Assembly (NCBI GenBank): GCA_041645025.1
Contig: JBAZQV010000004.1
Coordinates: forward strand, 1 to 43,386
From: GW2011-AR5 sp041645025
GTDB taxonomy: Archaea; Aenigmatarchaeota; Aenigmatarchaeia; GW2011-AR5
Length of the DNA stretch: 43,386 nucleotides
Direction: 5' to 3'
The notes under the pieces were generated by a model, which saw only the letters and a list, made by a program, of their open reading frames with translations, did no database searches and was not told the DNA's origin. Both the position numbers and the translations under genes were made by a program. This document shows, one piece after another, positions 32,620 to 39,574 of the stretch (positions within the stretch are counted from its first letter, which is position 1; the number at the start of each line of letters is the position of its first letter).

Positions 32620-32736
32620 GCTGGGATGGCAGAACTTGGTAAATGCGCAAGCCTGGAACGGCCTTTCATGAAGGCGGAAAAACCAGTTAGCTTGTTCCTG
32701 GAAACGGGAGCGGGAGTTCAAATCTCCCTCCCAGCG
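32620..32736 (+). tRNA. tRNA-Ser(GGA) with 30-base intron at position 37/38
   Basis: Acceptor GCTGGGA (32620-32626) pairs with TCCCAGC (32729-32735); G at 32736 is the discriminator. Anticodon stem CAAGC (32648-32652) pairs with GCTTG (32690-32694). T arm GGGAG-TTCAAAT-CTCCC (32712-32728). A 17-base variable region with a TCCT/GGGA stem makes it class II. The intron 32659-32688 is framed by a bulge-helix-bulge: CTGG (32653-32656) pairs with CCAG (32683-32686), with three-base bulges AAC and TTA. Splicing gives loop CTGGAAA, anticodon GGA. A TATA-like TTTTTAAAAG lies about 30 bases upstream. Confidence 0.93.
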
Positions 32737-32738
32737 CT
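32726..32738 (+). repeat. tRNA-Ser 3'-end direct repeat, copy in the gene
   Basis: CCCTCCCAGCGCT covers the end of the T stem, the acceptor 3' strand and three bases beyond. The same 13 bases recur at 33520-33532 in the same orientation, followed in both cases by a TTAAC-type string. The interval holds only the toxin-antitoxin pair. Confidence 0.72.
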
Positions 32739-33071
32739 TTAACATTGAACAGCAATTATATCTTTTTCTATTATAGGTTTTCTTACATTTCCTTTCTTTA
32801 CAAAATCCAATACGCCATAATTGTTTAGTATTGTCAAGTCTCTAGAAACAGATTCTTGCGGTCTATTAACTAATTTAACCAGTTCACCAACAGAATTTGG
32901 TCTGTTTTCTTGTATAGCTTCCATAATTTCTGTTCTTGCTGGTGTTACTATATATTTGAGTAATTTTATTTCTATGATTAGTACTCTATCTGGTGATATA
33001 TCTGGATATTCACTTTGCATACGTACAAACATATCTAATAATCTTATTCCCATATCTTTTTTCTTTTTCAT
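32739..33071 (-). CDS. TumA-like winged-helix antitoxin (HVO_A0114-type)
   Basis: 110 residues from the ATG at 33071, chosen because GGGTGATTT precedes it. Residues about 40-95 form an HTH: R-T-E-I-M-E-A-I, S-V-G-E-L-V-K-L-V-N-R-P-Q-E-S-V-S-R-D-L as helix 2 and recognition helix, then N-N-Y-G-V-L-D-F-V. This matches the regulator half of TumE/TumA-type pairs. The gene ends three bases after the tRNA-Ser. Starts 13 bases after the toxin-like gene; antitoxin is the second gene. Probably represses the pair through the palindrome at 33422-33444. Confidence 0.75.
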   Translation of the reverse strand: MKKKKDMGIRLLDMFVRMQSEYPDISPDRVLIIEIKLLKYIVTPARTEIMEAIQENRPNSVGELVKLVNRPQESVSRDLTILNNYGVLDFVKKGNVRKPIIEKDIIAVQC

Positions 33072-33084
33072 CCAAATCACCCAA

Positions 33085-33408
33085 TCATTTATTCAGTCTG
33101 TTTTTGTACAATTTTATGTATTTTTCGTAATTCTTCAATACTCTGTCTTTCCATGCTCCAAAATCCCCTTTATAATCTTTCTTTCTTTTATCTTGCAATT
33201 TAATGGGCTCATTCGAGACCCAAAACTCTTGGGTATGGAGGTATCCATGAGCCGTGTCAACACGAAATACATCTTTTCTTTTGTTGCCTACTAGCACGGA
33301 GATATTTATGGCAAAGTCTTTTATTTTTTTGCCACTTATTGCCTGTTTTATGTCAATTCTGACGCCATTGGATTTTGCCAGTGTGGCGTGCTTTTCTCTT
33401 GGTTCCAT
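33085..33408 (-). CDS. TumE-like toxin (DUF6516 type)
   Basis: 107 residues. The core D-F-A-I-N-I-S-V-L-V, K-D-V-F-R-V-D-T-A-H-G-Y-L-H-T-Q-E-F-W (residues about 30-65) matches the R-x-D-x-A-H-G-x-x-H motif of the TumE family; the spaced histidines may be catalytic. The C-terminal third is lysine-rich and helical (W-K-D-R-V-L-K-N-Y). Pairing with an HTH gene supports the call. TumE toxins are thought to hit RNA or translation; the target here is unknown. Confidence 0.72.
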   Translation of the reverse strand: MEPREKHATLAKSNGVRIDIKQAISGKKIKDFAINISVLVGNKRKDVFRVDTAHGYLHTQEFWVSNEPIKLQDKRKKDYKGDFGAWKDRVLKNYEKYIKLYKNRLNK

Positions 33409-33421
33409 ATTCTCGCCATAC

Positions 33422-33444
33422 TATATAACTATTGAGGTTATATA
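33422..33444 (-). promoter_or_regulatory. Palindromic operator overlapping the TATA box of the toxin-antitoxin operon
   Basis: TATATAAC (33422-33429) and GTTATATA (33437-33444) form a perfect 8-bp inverted repeat with a seven-base spacer, 14-36 bases before the toxin start. Each arm can serve as a TATA box, so a protein bound here would block transcription, as expected for antitoxin autorepression. Confidence 0.65.
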
Positions 33445-33519
33445 ACATATTGAGTTAAGTATTTAAAGTTTCGCATTAAATTAAGTGAAACAGGTATCTT
33501 GTTTCTTAGCTCCCAGCAG

Positions 33520-33532
33520 CCCTCCCAGCGCT
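33520..33532 (+). repeat. tRNA-Ser 3'-end direct repeat, outer copy
   Basis: Exact 13-base copy of 32726-32738. Just before it, CTCCCAGC (33510-33517) is a further partial copy of the acceptor 3' strand, giving a tandem look. The right boundary of the inserted toxin-antitoxin cassette. Confidence 0.72.
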
Positions 33533-33617
33533 CTTAACTATTACATTACTCTGAAATTACGCTTTCTTGTTATGAAATCTTTAAGCGATGACTATCATAT
33601 ATAGGAACAGTGATTGA

Positions 33618-34772
33618 ATGGCGCTAGAAGTACAGGTACTGCTCGACATAGCAATAATACTCATTACGGCGAAGATATTTGGCGAGATAGCTGAACGGCT
33701 AAAGTTCTCGTCGCTCGTAGGAGAGGTCATAGCTGGCATAACCGTGGGACCTTTGCTTGGGCTCGTGCATCCTAACGTATTTTTGTCACAGATAGCGAGC
33801 TTTGGCATACTCTTTTTGCTGTTCCTCATAGGCCTGAACACAAGGTTTGATGAGTTCAAAAAGGACATTTACAGGGGAAGCTTTCTGGCTGTAGCGGGTG
33901 CGCTGATTTCTTTTGTTGCCGGCTTTATGATAGGATATGGCGTTTTTAACAACATGGAAATAGGCATGGTTCTCGGTGCAGCCATGATTTCAACGAGCAC
34001 TGCTATTTCCCTTCGTTCACTAATTGATATTGGCGAATTCCGCTCAACAGTCTATCAGAAACTTACAGCTGTGACATCTGCCGATGATGTGGTTGCTGTT
34101 CTTGCCTTGTCGCTTCTTACAACCTACTTTACCTATGGGGTCGTGGAAATCTGGAAGATTGCAGCTTTGTTCTTTGCTGTGCTGGGATTCTTCTTTTTGA
34201 TACTTACTGTCGGCTCCAGATTCATGACAGGATTCCTGCATATGTTCAGCAAGGCAAGGGACGACCAGATAATGCTTTCGATACCGCTGGTCATTGTGTT
34301 CATTGTTGCGTTTGTTAGTGAGCGTGTTGGTATAGCAGGGGTTATAGGCGCGTTCCTAGTTGGAATGGCGATGAACAGGTCCCACCTAGCGGAGAATGTA
34401 ATAGCACCAAAGATAAAGACAATAGGATTCGGTTTTTTCATACCACTGTTTTTTGCCTACTCCGCGCTTATACTCGATTTGGGCGCACTGGTTAGCTATA
34501 TAGGTATTATAGTGATCCTTGTTATTGCTGTATCATTTGCCAAACTGGTCGGCTGCGGCTTTTTCGGCAAACTCTATAATTTCGGAAAAAAAGAGCAGCT
34601 TATGATAGGCATTGGGATGATACCGCGTGGCGAATATTCTATAATAATTGCACAGGTTGCGCTTGCTGCTGGTGTATTGACCCAGCAGATTTATACAATA
34701 GTTATAGCAGCAGTTCTGCTCACGATAATAATAACTCCTATATTGTTCAGGTTTGCTGGGAATGTGAAGTAA
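33618..34772 (+). CDS. Kef/CPA2-type cation:proton antiporter
   Basis: 384 residues, about 12 hydrophobic segments. V-G-E-V-I-A-G-I-T-V-G-P-L-L-G (residues about 35-49), L-F-L-L-F-L-I-G-L-N-T (about 65-75), S-T-S-T-A-I-S-L-R-S-L (about 124-134), S-A-D-D-V-V-A-V-L-A-L (about 153-163) with the paired-aspartate type site, and I-G-M-I-P-R-G-E-Y-S (about 335-344). Family CPA2. No TrkA-N or RCK domain at the end, so it stops at the membrane part. Likely Na+/H+ or K+/H+ exchange. Confidence 0.92.
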   Translation: MALEVQVLLDIAIILITAKIFGEIAERLKFSSLVGEVIAGITVGPLLGLVHPNVFLSQIASFGILFLLFLIGLNTRFDEFKKDIYRGSFLAVAGALISFVAGFMIGYGVFNNMEIGMVLGAAMISTSTAISLRSLIDIGEFRSTVYQKLTAVTSADDVVAVLALSLLTTYFTYGVVEIWKIAALFFAVLGFFFLILTVGSRFMTGFLHMFSKARDDQIMLSIPLVIVFIVAFVSERVGIAGVIGAFLVGMAMNRSHLAENVIAPKIKTIGFGFFIPLFFAYSALILDLGALVSYIGIIVILVIAVSFAKLVGCGFFGKLYNFGKKEQLMIGIGMIPRGEYSIIIAQVALAAGVLTQQIYTIVIAAVLLTIIITPILFRFAGNVK

Positions 34773-34862
34773 ATAAGTAGAGAAACCTGGGCTTTGCAAA
34801 GAGCACCATATCCATCACAAAAACTTTGGCTTCTAGATCCATTAACCCGGAAGAACTAATTG

Positions 34863-34876
34863 CATATTTAAATATT
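34863..34876 (+). promoter_or_regulatory. TATA box of the L10e gene
   Basis: CATATTTAAATATT lies about 27-40 bases before the ATG at 34903. GTGATTT (34895-34901) just before the start can serve as ribosome site, so the leader would be very short. Confidence 0.55.
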
Positions 34877-34902
34877 ACCAATTAAGTAAGGAAAGTGATT
34901 TT

Positions 34903-35487
34903 ATGGGATTAAGACCAGGAAGATGTTATAGAAAACACCAGCGCCCGAACACCCGTCAAAGTACACGAGTGCCCAAGAAGGGATATGTGAAGGGTGTGCC
35001 CAAGCCAAAGATTACCGAGTTTGAACTTGGTACAAAGGCCGATTATGATACATCGCTTTTTTTAATAGCCCAGCGCCCGGTTCAGATACGACACAACGCC
35101 CTCGAGGCAGCAAGAGTTGTAACTGTTCAAACTATAGAAAAAAGTATTGCAAGAGGCAGTACGTTTTTCCTCAAAATACGCGTTTATCCTCATCAGGTAC
35201 TCAGGGAAAACGCCATGGCAACAGGCGCGGGCGCGGACAGATTCCAGTCCGGCATGAGGCAGAGCTTTGGCAAGCCCATAGGCACTGCAGCACGGGTTTT
35301 CAAGGGCCAGAAGATCATTGAAGTGCGCGTTAACAAGGGCAACATCATAGTGGCAAAGACTGCGCTGAAGAAAGCAGCATATAAGCTGCCAACGCCTTGC
35401 AAGATTATTGTTGAATCAGTCGCAACTACGTTTGGTTCGGTGACAAGTAAAAAAATAAACGCTGGCAAACCATTGAATGCTGTGTAG
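34903..35487 (+). CDS. rpl10e: Ribosomal protein L10e (uL16)
   Basis: 194 residues. M-G-L-R-P-G-R-C-Y-R (residues 1-10), V-P-K-P-K-I-T-E-F-E-L-G (about 36-47), R-V-Y-P-H-Q-V-L-R-E-N (about 98-108), A-G-A-D-R-F-Q-S-G-M-R (about 115-125). A slightly extended loop and lysine-rich C-terminus. Sits near the peptidyl transferase centre. Encoded alone. Confidence 0.95.
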   Translation: MGLRPGRCYRKHQRPNTRQSTRVPKKGYVKGVPKPKITEFELGTKADYDTSLFLIAQRPVQIRHNALEAARVVTVQTIEKSIARGSTFFLKIRVYPHQVLRENAMATGAGADRFQSGMRQSFGKPIGTAARVFKGQKIIEVRVNKGNIIVAKTALKKAAYKLPTPCKIIVESVATTFGSVTSKKINAGKPLNAV

Positions 35488-35610
35488 CTGCTGCATGATA
35501 ACTTCTTACTAAATGTAGAGGCACTAGTTCGCTTTTCGTTTTGGTTACTTTACTTCATTTACTCAAAGCAAATTGTATAACTATAAAAACGCGCTTGCAC
35601 AAGTTTATTC

Positions 35611-35868
35611 ATGCATGAGAAGCGGATGAACAGGATAATTGGTGTCACATTCTTTCTGATGGGTGTTTTCTTCTTTGTGGTAGGATTGCTCATGATACTC
35701 ATGATGGGCTATACCTCGGCGCTTCTCGCAACGTTTAGCGCTGCTGGTACTGGCCCTGGCCCGCTAAGTGCAGGGATGATTCTTGGCTGGCTATTTGCCT
35801 TTATTACATTTGGTGCTGGGTTGTTTTGCATGATAAGTGCATTTATATTCTTTTCAAAGAAAAAGTGA
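35611..35868 (+). CDS. Small two-helix membrane protein
   Basis: 85 residues with two clear membrane helices (residues about 8-33 and 51-80) separated by a G/P-rich loop (T-G-P-G-P-L-S-A-G), ending in basic F-S-K-K-K. No family recognised. The next gene starts four bases after its stop, so the two are likely one operon and may work together in the membrane. Confidence 0.6.
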   Translation: MHEKRMNRIIGVTFFLMGVFFFVVGLLMILMMGYTSALLATFSAAGTGPGPLSAGMILGWLFAFITFGAGLFCMISAFIFFSKKK

Positions 35869-35872
35869 TAAT

Positions 35873-36631
35873 ATGGTAAATTTCGGCAGTGCTTTGGAAA
35901 GGGCTTGGAAATACTCAACCAACCTCAAGCGTGTTGGCGTATTTACACTGTTCCTTATTATCTCACTTTCCATAGTGTTGTTGCCGCTACTTTTTGCCTA
36001 CAATGGTGCTCCTCTCTCCATAAGCCTGCTTAATATGATGCAATTTTTTGTGTGGCTTGCTGTCGGAATTGCTGTAGCCCTTTTGGTTTACATGTATGCT
36101 GCACTTCTCTTTACACATAACTACGCTAACCAGAAGTCGCTTGGAAACAGCGCAAACTACGCCAAGTCCAGATATCTCAGATTCCTTGGCGCTATGATAG
36201 TGATAGGTGTCATATCAGGTGTTGTTTCTATGGTGCCATTCATCGGAATTGTATTTAGTATTATTGTTGGTCTTATACTGTTTTTTGTCCCGCAGGAGAT
36301 AGCCGTGGGAGGCAGTGGCATTTCAAAGTCGCTGACAAATTCCTACAATCTCTTCAGAAAGAATATAGTTGATGTGGTAATCACTTTAATAGTATCAGCA
36401 ATTCTTTCTACCATAATAATGCTGATATTCGCTATACCGATTTTCATTGTTGGGTTCATGAGCGTAATTTCGGCAATGAGTACCGGCAATTTCATGCATG
36501 TTTTCCTGTCAAATGCGCCACTTTTCGTGGTTACAGGGCTAATACTGCTTGTTGGCGTGGCGTTCTCTATTCTATTTTCCAACAGCATAAGGACAGACGT
36601 TTACATGCAGCTGAAGAAAAAAAGAAAGTAA
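35873..36631 (+). CDS. Six-helix membrane protein (DUF7847/DUF4013-like)
   Basis: 252 residues from the ATG at 35873. N-terminal amphipathic F-G-S-A-L-E-R-A-W-K-Y (residues about 3-13), then six hydrophobic segments, with S-L-T-N-S-Y-N-L-F-R-K-N between the fourth and fifth. This layout is that of the archaeal membrane protein families with repeated W-x-Y/F and S-x-x-x-S-W/Y-N motifs. Function unknown. Followed by a membrane-tethered winged-helix protein gene. Confidence 0.65.
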   Translation: MVNFGSALERAWKYSTNLKRVGVFTLFLIISLSIVLLPLLFAYNGAPLSISLLNMMQFFVWLAVGIAVALLVYMYAALLFTHNYANQKSLGNSANYAKSRYLRFLGAMIVIGVISGVVSMVPFIGIVFSIIVGLILFFVPQEIAVGGSGISKSLTNSYNLFRKNIVDVVITLIVSAILSTIIMLIFAIPIFIVGFMSVISAMSTGNFMHVFLSNAPLFVVTGLILLVGVAFSILFSNSIRTDVYMQLKKKRK

Positions 36632-36748
36632 AATAATACTTATGCCAAATTTTTGTTGTCGGGCTTTTCATGCTGTACATTTGTGACAAAGGAGCAAAAC
36701 CCGAGGAAATCAAAAGCCTAAAAAAGGTTTCATTTAGATAGGGTTAGC

Positions 36749-37258
36749 ATGAGCGAGATTCTTGACAGGAATACAATAAAGGCGCTGAGCGCTGACGCAA
36801 GGCAGGACATAATGAAACTTCTAACTAAACGGCCTTACACAGCCAGCGAGATATCCAAGATCACGGGAAAGCATGTGACTACAATCACGGAACACCTTAC
36901 TGTGCTGGAGCAATCAGATCTTGTCAGAAAGAAGGACAGCACAAACAAGTGGGTTTACTATACGCTCACGGACAAGGGCGAACATCTTTTCAAGCCGCAG
37001 TTCTATTCATGGGTTGTCGTATTCTCTCTATCAATTGTTTTCATATTTGTCGGGCTGCTGAGAATGTTCAATAACAGCACGTTAGCATCTACCGTGTCAA
37101 AGGAAGCAGATATGTTAGCTCAGAGCGCGGCGCCTTCAGCTGCACCTATGGCTGTACCCATAGATTACACGGGATATTTGCTGATAGCTTTAGGTGTAAT
37201 AGGAATGATTTACCTGCTTTACAGGAAATACAAGAAAGTAAGCTTAAATAAATCGTAA
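36749..37258 (+). CDS. Membrane-tethered ArsR-like winged-helix protein
   Basis: 169 residues. Residues about 5-80 are a winged helix: A-R-Q-D-I-M-K-L-L, T-A-S-E-I-S-K-I-T-G-K-H-V-T-T-I-T-E-H-L as helix 2/3, K-W-V-Y-Y-T-L-T-D-K-G as wing. Then a membrane helix (about 88-106), an alanine/methionine/serine-rich linker, and a second helix (about 140-158) with a basic end. This suggests a regulator held at the membrane that may sense the envelope. The two preceding genes encode membrane proteins, so they may be its partners. Confidence 0.75.
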   Translation: MSEILDRNTIKALSADARQDIMKLLTKRPYTASEISKITGKHVTTITEHLTVLEQSDLVRKKDSTNKWVYYTLTDKGEHLFKPQFYSWVVVFSLSIVFIFVGLLRMFNNSTLASTVSKEADMLAQSAAPSAAPMAVPIDYTGYLLIALGVIGMIYLLYRKYKKVSLNKS

Positions 37259-37272
37259 ACACGGCTATTTCT

Positions 37273-37488
37273 ATGGAACTTAGACCTGAACATCACGGAG
37301 AATTAAATCACGGTCATGTTAGAAGATTGCGATTTGAAGAATTAAGAGTGCAGTACAAAGATGATAAAATCGCTTTGTAGCAAATAGATGTTTACGATGG
37401 TGCAACCCCCTATCATAATCATTTTAGAGCATTGCGCGACGCATTGGTTCGAAGTGATAAAGATACAATATCTAGAGAAGAAGCATAG
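37273..37488 (+). pseudogene. Small gene with in-frame TAG
   Basis: ATG at 37273 opens a frame that meets TAG at 37378-37380 (codon 36) and continues in the same frame to TAG at 37486-37488, 71 codons in total. The second half reads Q-I-D-V-Y-D-G-A-T-P-Y-H-N-H-F-R-A-L, which looks like conserved protein with a D-G-x-x-x-Y-H-x-H motif. A nonsense mutation (for example CAG or TTG to TAG) is most likely; readthrough is possible. No named family; the motif is loosely like small TA-type proteins. Codons are AT-rich. Confidence 0.5.
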
Positions 37489-37530
37489 CTGAAACAACAT
37501 TATCCGGATATTTAACCGAGCGATAGCAAG

Positions 37531-37570
37531 CCAAATTTATAATATGTTTCTTTGACTGGTAGCTACTTTC
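37531..37570 (-). repeat. AACATATTAT repeat, copy 3 (minus strand)
   Basis: On the minus strand GAAAGTAGCTACCAGTC then AAAGAAACATATTAT and AAATTTGG. It lies about 18 bases downstream of the rpsB stop, again on the 3' side of a gene in that gene's direction, like copies 1 and 2. Confidence 0.7.
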
Positions 37571-37587
37571 TTTCCAAAAGAAAGGAG

Positions 37588-38166
37588 TTATGCGTAGCCG
37601 AAATCTTCTGGAGTGGCCTCGAATTTCTCGTTGCGCTTTTCCCTTACCAGCTTTGCCAGAAGCCAGAGAATGAGAGCAACAGACTTCTTTCCCTTGTTGT
37701 TGCATGGCAGAACTACATCAATAAAAGATGTATCATTGAAAGTATCAGCAAGCCCAATAATCGGGATGCGCATCTGTATTGATTCTTTTATTGCCTGCTT
37801 GTCAGCTGCTGGGTCCACTACTATAGTCACTTCAGGCTCGAAGAATTCCTTGTAGGACGGGTTTGTCAGCGATCCAGGCATGAAGCGTTTTGTTATAGCC
37901 CTGGCACTGATAACTTCGGCAAACTTCTTTGCCGGTTCCTGGCCGTTTTCTTTGCGTGAAACAATAAGTATTCTTTTCATCGGCGCAAGCATGTTTGCCG
38001 CATGTTCAATTCTCTTGTCCAGCATGCCCACATTCAGGACAGCAAGGCCGTTGGGCCTCACCTTGTATATGAAACGCTTCATATCGGCGGTTTTCGATGT
38101 CATGCCTATGTGAACGCCTGCTGACAGATATTTTTCTCTAGGTATCAATAATTTCCCTTTTGTCAT
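37588..38166 (-). CDS. rpsB: Ribosomal protein S2 (uS2)
   Basis: 192 residues from the ATG at 38166. L-S-A-G-V-H-I-G-M (residues about 14-22), G-L-A-V-L-N-V (about 38-44), R-F-M-P-G-S-L-T-N-P (about 87-96), V-V-D-P-A-A-D-K-Q-A (about 116-125) and I-P-I-I-G-L-A-D-T (about 133-141) are uS2 signatures. Earlier in-frame codons would run into the leader hairpin, so they are not used. It follows rpoK and is preceded by the structured leader at 38167-38258. Confidence 0.95.
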   Translation of the reverse strand: MTKGKLLIPREKYLSAGVHIGMTSKTADMKRFIYKVRPNGLAVLNVGMLDKRIEHAANMLAPMKRILIVSRKENGQEPAKKFAEVISARAITKRFMPGSLTNPSYKEFFEPEVTIVVDPAADKQAIKESIQMRIPIIGLADTFNDTSFIDVVLPCNNKGKKSVALILWLLAKLVREKRNEKFEATPEDFGYA

Positions 38167-38258
38167 ATACATCCCTTTCTTGCAAGAAAGGTCTGTATCA
38201 ATCCCAAAGAACAAGGGATCTCACAAACCTTATCTTCAATTATTATTTGATTATCCTC
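38167..38258 (-). promoter_or_regulatory. Structured mRNA leader of rpsB
   Basis: Two stems on the transcript. Near the start codon: the palindrome CCTTTCTTGCAAGAAAGG (38174-38191), extended by ATACA/TGTAT across a 2x2 internal loop, with the purine-rich AAGAAAGGG that could act as ribosome site inside the stem. Further up: ATCCC/GGGAT (38201-38219) around a UUCUUU-type loop. A second copy lies before the PAC2 gene (39342-39430), with compensating changes in the upper stem. Suggests translational control by access to the ribosome site. Confidence 0.75.
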
Positions 38259-38260
38259 AC

Positions 38261-38455
38261 TCATCGCTTTTTAGGAAGAGCTCGTCTTATTGTTATTGGC
38301 AGCACATCTTTTTCGAATTCCTGCCGGGCTATGCTTTTAGGATCGCTAGTATTGCTTACTTTTATCAGAAATGGCGCGCCCATGGATATTTGCAGAGCGC
38401 GGGCAGATATTATCCTTGTTTTTTCAAAACGTGTCAGTCCTTCGTAAAATACCAT
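38261..38455 (-). CDS. rpoK: RNA polymerase subunit K (Rpb6/omega homolog)
   Basis: 64 residues from the ATG at 38455, selected because AAAGGTGTACC precedes it; a longer reading from a TTG at 38545 has no such site. L-T-R-F-E-K-T-R-I-I-S-A-R-A-L-Q-I-S-M-G and A-R-Q-E-F-E-K-D-V-L-P-I-T-I-R-R are the RpoK signature. Stabilises polymerase assembly. Upstream of rpsB in the same direction, an arrangement common in archaea. Confidence 0.95.
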   Translation of the reverse strand: MVFYEGLTRFEKTRIISARALQISMGAPFLIKVSNTSDPKSIARQEFEKDVLPITIRRALPKKR

Positions 38456-38567
38456 TGGTACACCTTTACTATAATTTGTTTCTTGAAACATGTCATCCAA
38501 GATCCAGCGAATCTCCGGATAAGCAGATAATTCATTTATGGACAAACTTTTTAAGCGTATATTTGGC

Positions 38568-39341
38568 TCAACCGATGTATTTGATGTCCTCGCTCTTCTT
38601 CGGTTCCGAAAGCTGCTGGAGCATTTTCTTGTGTATTTTGTCCGTCTTCTCTATCCGCACTTCCATTTCTTTTATTGTTTTTTCGAGCTTGGACATATCA
38701 ACCTTTATTCCCAGCAGTTTTACAAGCACGTGCAAAAGCGCATCGGCGGCTTTAGGATCTGTCACCAGCGGCAACCCGAAGGTTTCACCCATGATGCACA
38801 GGCCATCCATATTGTACAGGTTTCCTAAACCCAGCAGAAGCCCGGAGGCGCCAACTATTGTTCCTATAGGATGCTCTTTCCCGAAATCTACGCCCAGTTT
38901 TTCATATTTTTTGAGCAGTTTTTTATCATTTACAGCTCCGATTACACGCGGGTTTATGATTTCCTTGCCTTCGGCGAAACCACCCAATGTTATTATTTCC
39001 TTCGCGCCCAGTTTGCTTACGAAATCGAGTATTTTTGTGCAGATTTCATAATGACCTTCGGGCGATATGCTTTGCGTGTCTCCGGTTAGTACAATCAAGT
39101 CCCTTTTGCGACCTTTGTGGTAATAAAACTCACACTTTAGCATGTTAGCTACAGAGTCATTTTGCAGCAGGACGAGTGGGAGAAAATGCGGTGAATAGAG
39201 TTCTGCAAATTTCTTCATTTTCAGCTCGTTTATCAGGTAACCGGCAGCGACACGACCTACATTGCCTATGCCCGGCAGCCCTTCTACCAGGATAGGTTTT
39301 TTCAATCTGACCTTTTCAAGAGATTTTATTTGAGTCTCCAT
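38568..39341 (-). CDS. PAC2-family proteasome assembly chaperone-like protein
   Basis: 257 residues from the ATG at 39341. V-E-G-L-P-G-I-G-N-V-G-R-V-A (residues about 19-32) and L-G-G-F-A-E-G-K (about 119-126), P-I-G-T-I-V-G-A-S-G-L-L-L (about 158-170) are PAC2 family motifs. The last ~45 residues form a charged coiled coil. In many archaea this gene follows Nop10, as here. Role in proteasome assembly is by family analogy. Preceded by a duplicate of the rpsB leader. Confidence 0.9.
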   Translation of the reverse strand: METQIKSLEKVRLKKPILVEGLPGIGNVGRVAAGYLINELKMKKFAELYSPHFLPLVLLQNDSVANMLKCEFYYHKGRKRDLIVLTGDTQSISPEGHYEICTKILDFVSKLGAKEIITLGGFAEGKEIINPRVIGAVNDKKLLKKYEKLGVDFGKEHPIGTIVGASGLLLGLGNLYNMDGLCIMGETFGLPLVTDPKAADALLHVLVKLLGIKVDMSKLEKTIKEMEVRIEKTDKIHKKMLQQLSEPKKSEDIKYIG

Positions 39342-39430
39342 ATACATCCCTTTCTTGCAAGAAAGGTCTGTATCAACCCCAAAGAACAGAGGTTCTTACA
39401 GACCTTGTATTCAATTATTACTTTGTTTTC
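39342..39430 (-). promoter_or_regulatory. Structured mRNA leader of the PAC2 gene (duplicate of rpsB leader)
   Basis: Same palindrome CCTTTCTTGCAAGAAAGG (39349-39366) at the same distance from the start, same ATACA/TGTAT extension, and an upper stem (39375-39394) whose pairs are AACCUC/GGGGUU on the transcript instead of AUCCC/GGGAU. Changes on both sides of the stem keep pairing, using one G-U. The similarity with the rpsB leader continues to about 39430. Confidence 0.75.
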
Positions 39431-39436
39431 TGAATA

Positions 39437-39574
39437 TTAATCCTGCTTTTTTGCCATTCGACGATATTTTCCGTAGCGCTCTGAAAATTTTGGCGGATGT
39501 GCACTTTTTGTTTTCCCGCATTTACATACAGCATTCAACGTGTAGCCGCATTTATCACATTTCATTAGTTTCAT
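39437..39574 (-). CDS. nop10: Nop10, H/ACA RNP subunit
   Basis: 45 residues from the ATG at 39574. C-D-K-C-G-Y-T-L (residues about 6-13), C-K-C-G (about 17-20), A-H-P-P-K-F-S (about 25-31) and a basic R-Y-G-K-Y-R-R end match Nop10 and its zinc ribbon. It overlaps the aIF2-alpha stop by four bases. It binds Cbf5 (28660-29598) in the pseudouridylation complex. Confidence 0.95.
   Translation of the reverse strand: MKLMKCDKCGYTLNAVCKCGKTKSAHPPKFSERYGKYRRMAKKQD

Noticed and set aside
36670..36741. A 23-codon frame before the membrane-tethered regulator
   Set aside because: Too short, no hydrophobic segment or motif, and no clear ribosome site; it could be a remnant but cannot be supported.
37378..37380. 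TAG as pyrrolysine
   Set aside because: TAG is also an ordinary stop in this window (for example the gene at 40396-40953), and no pyl genes are present; a nonsense mutation is simpler.
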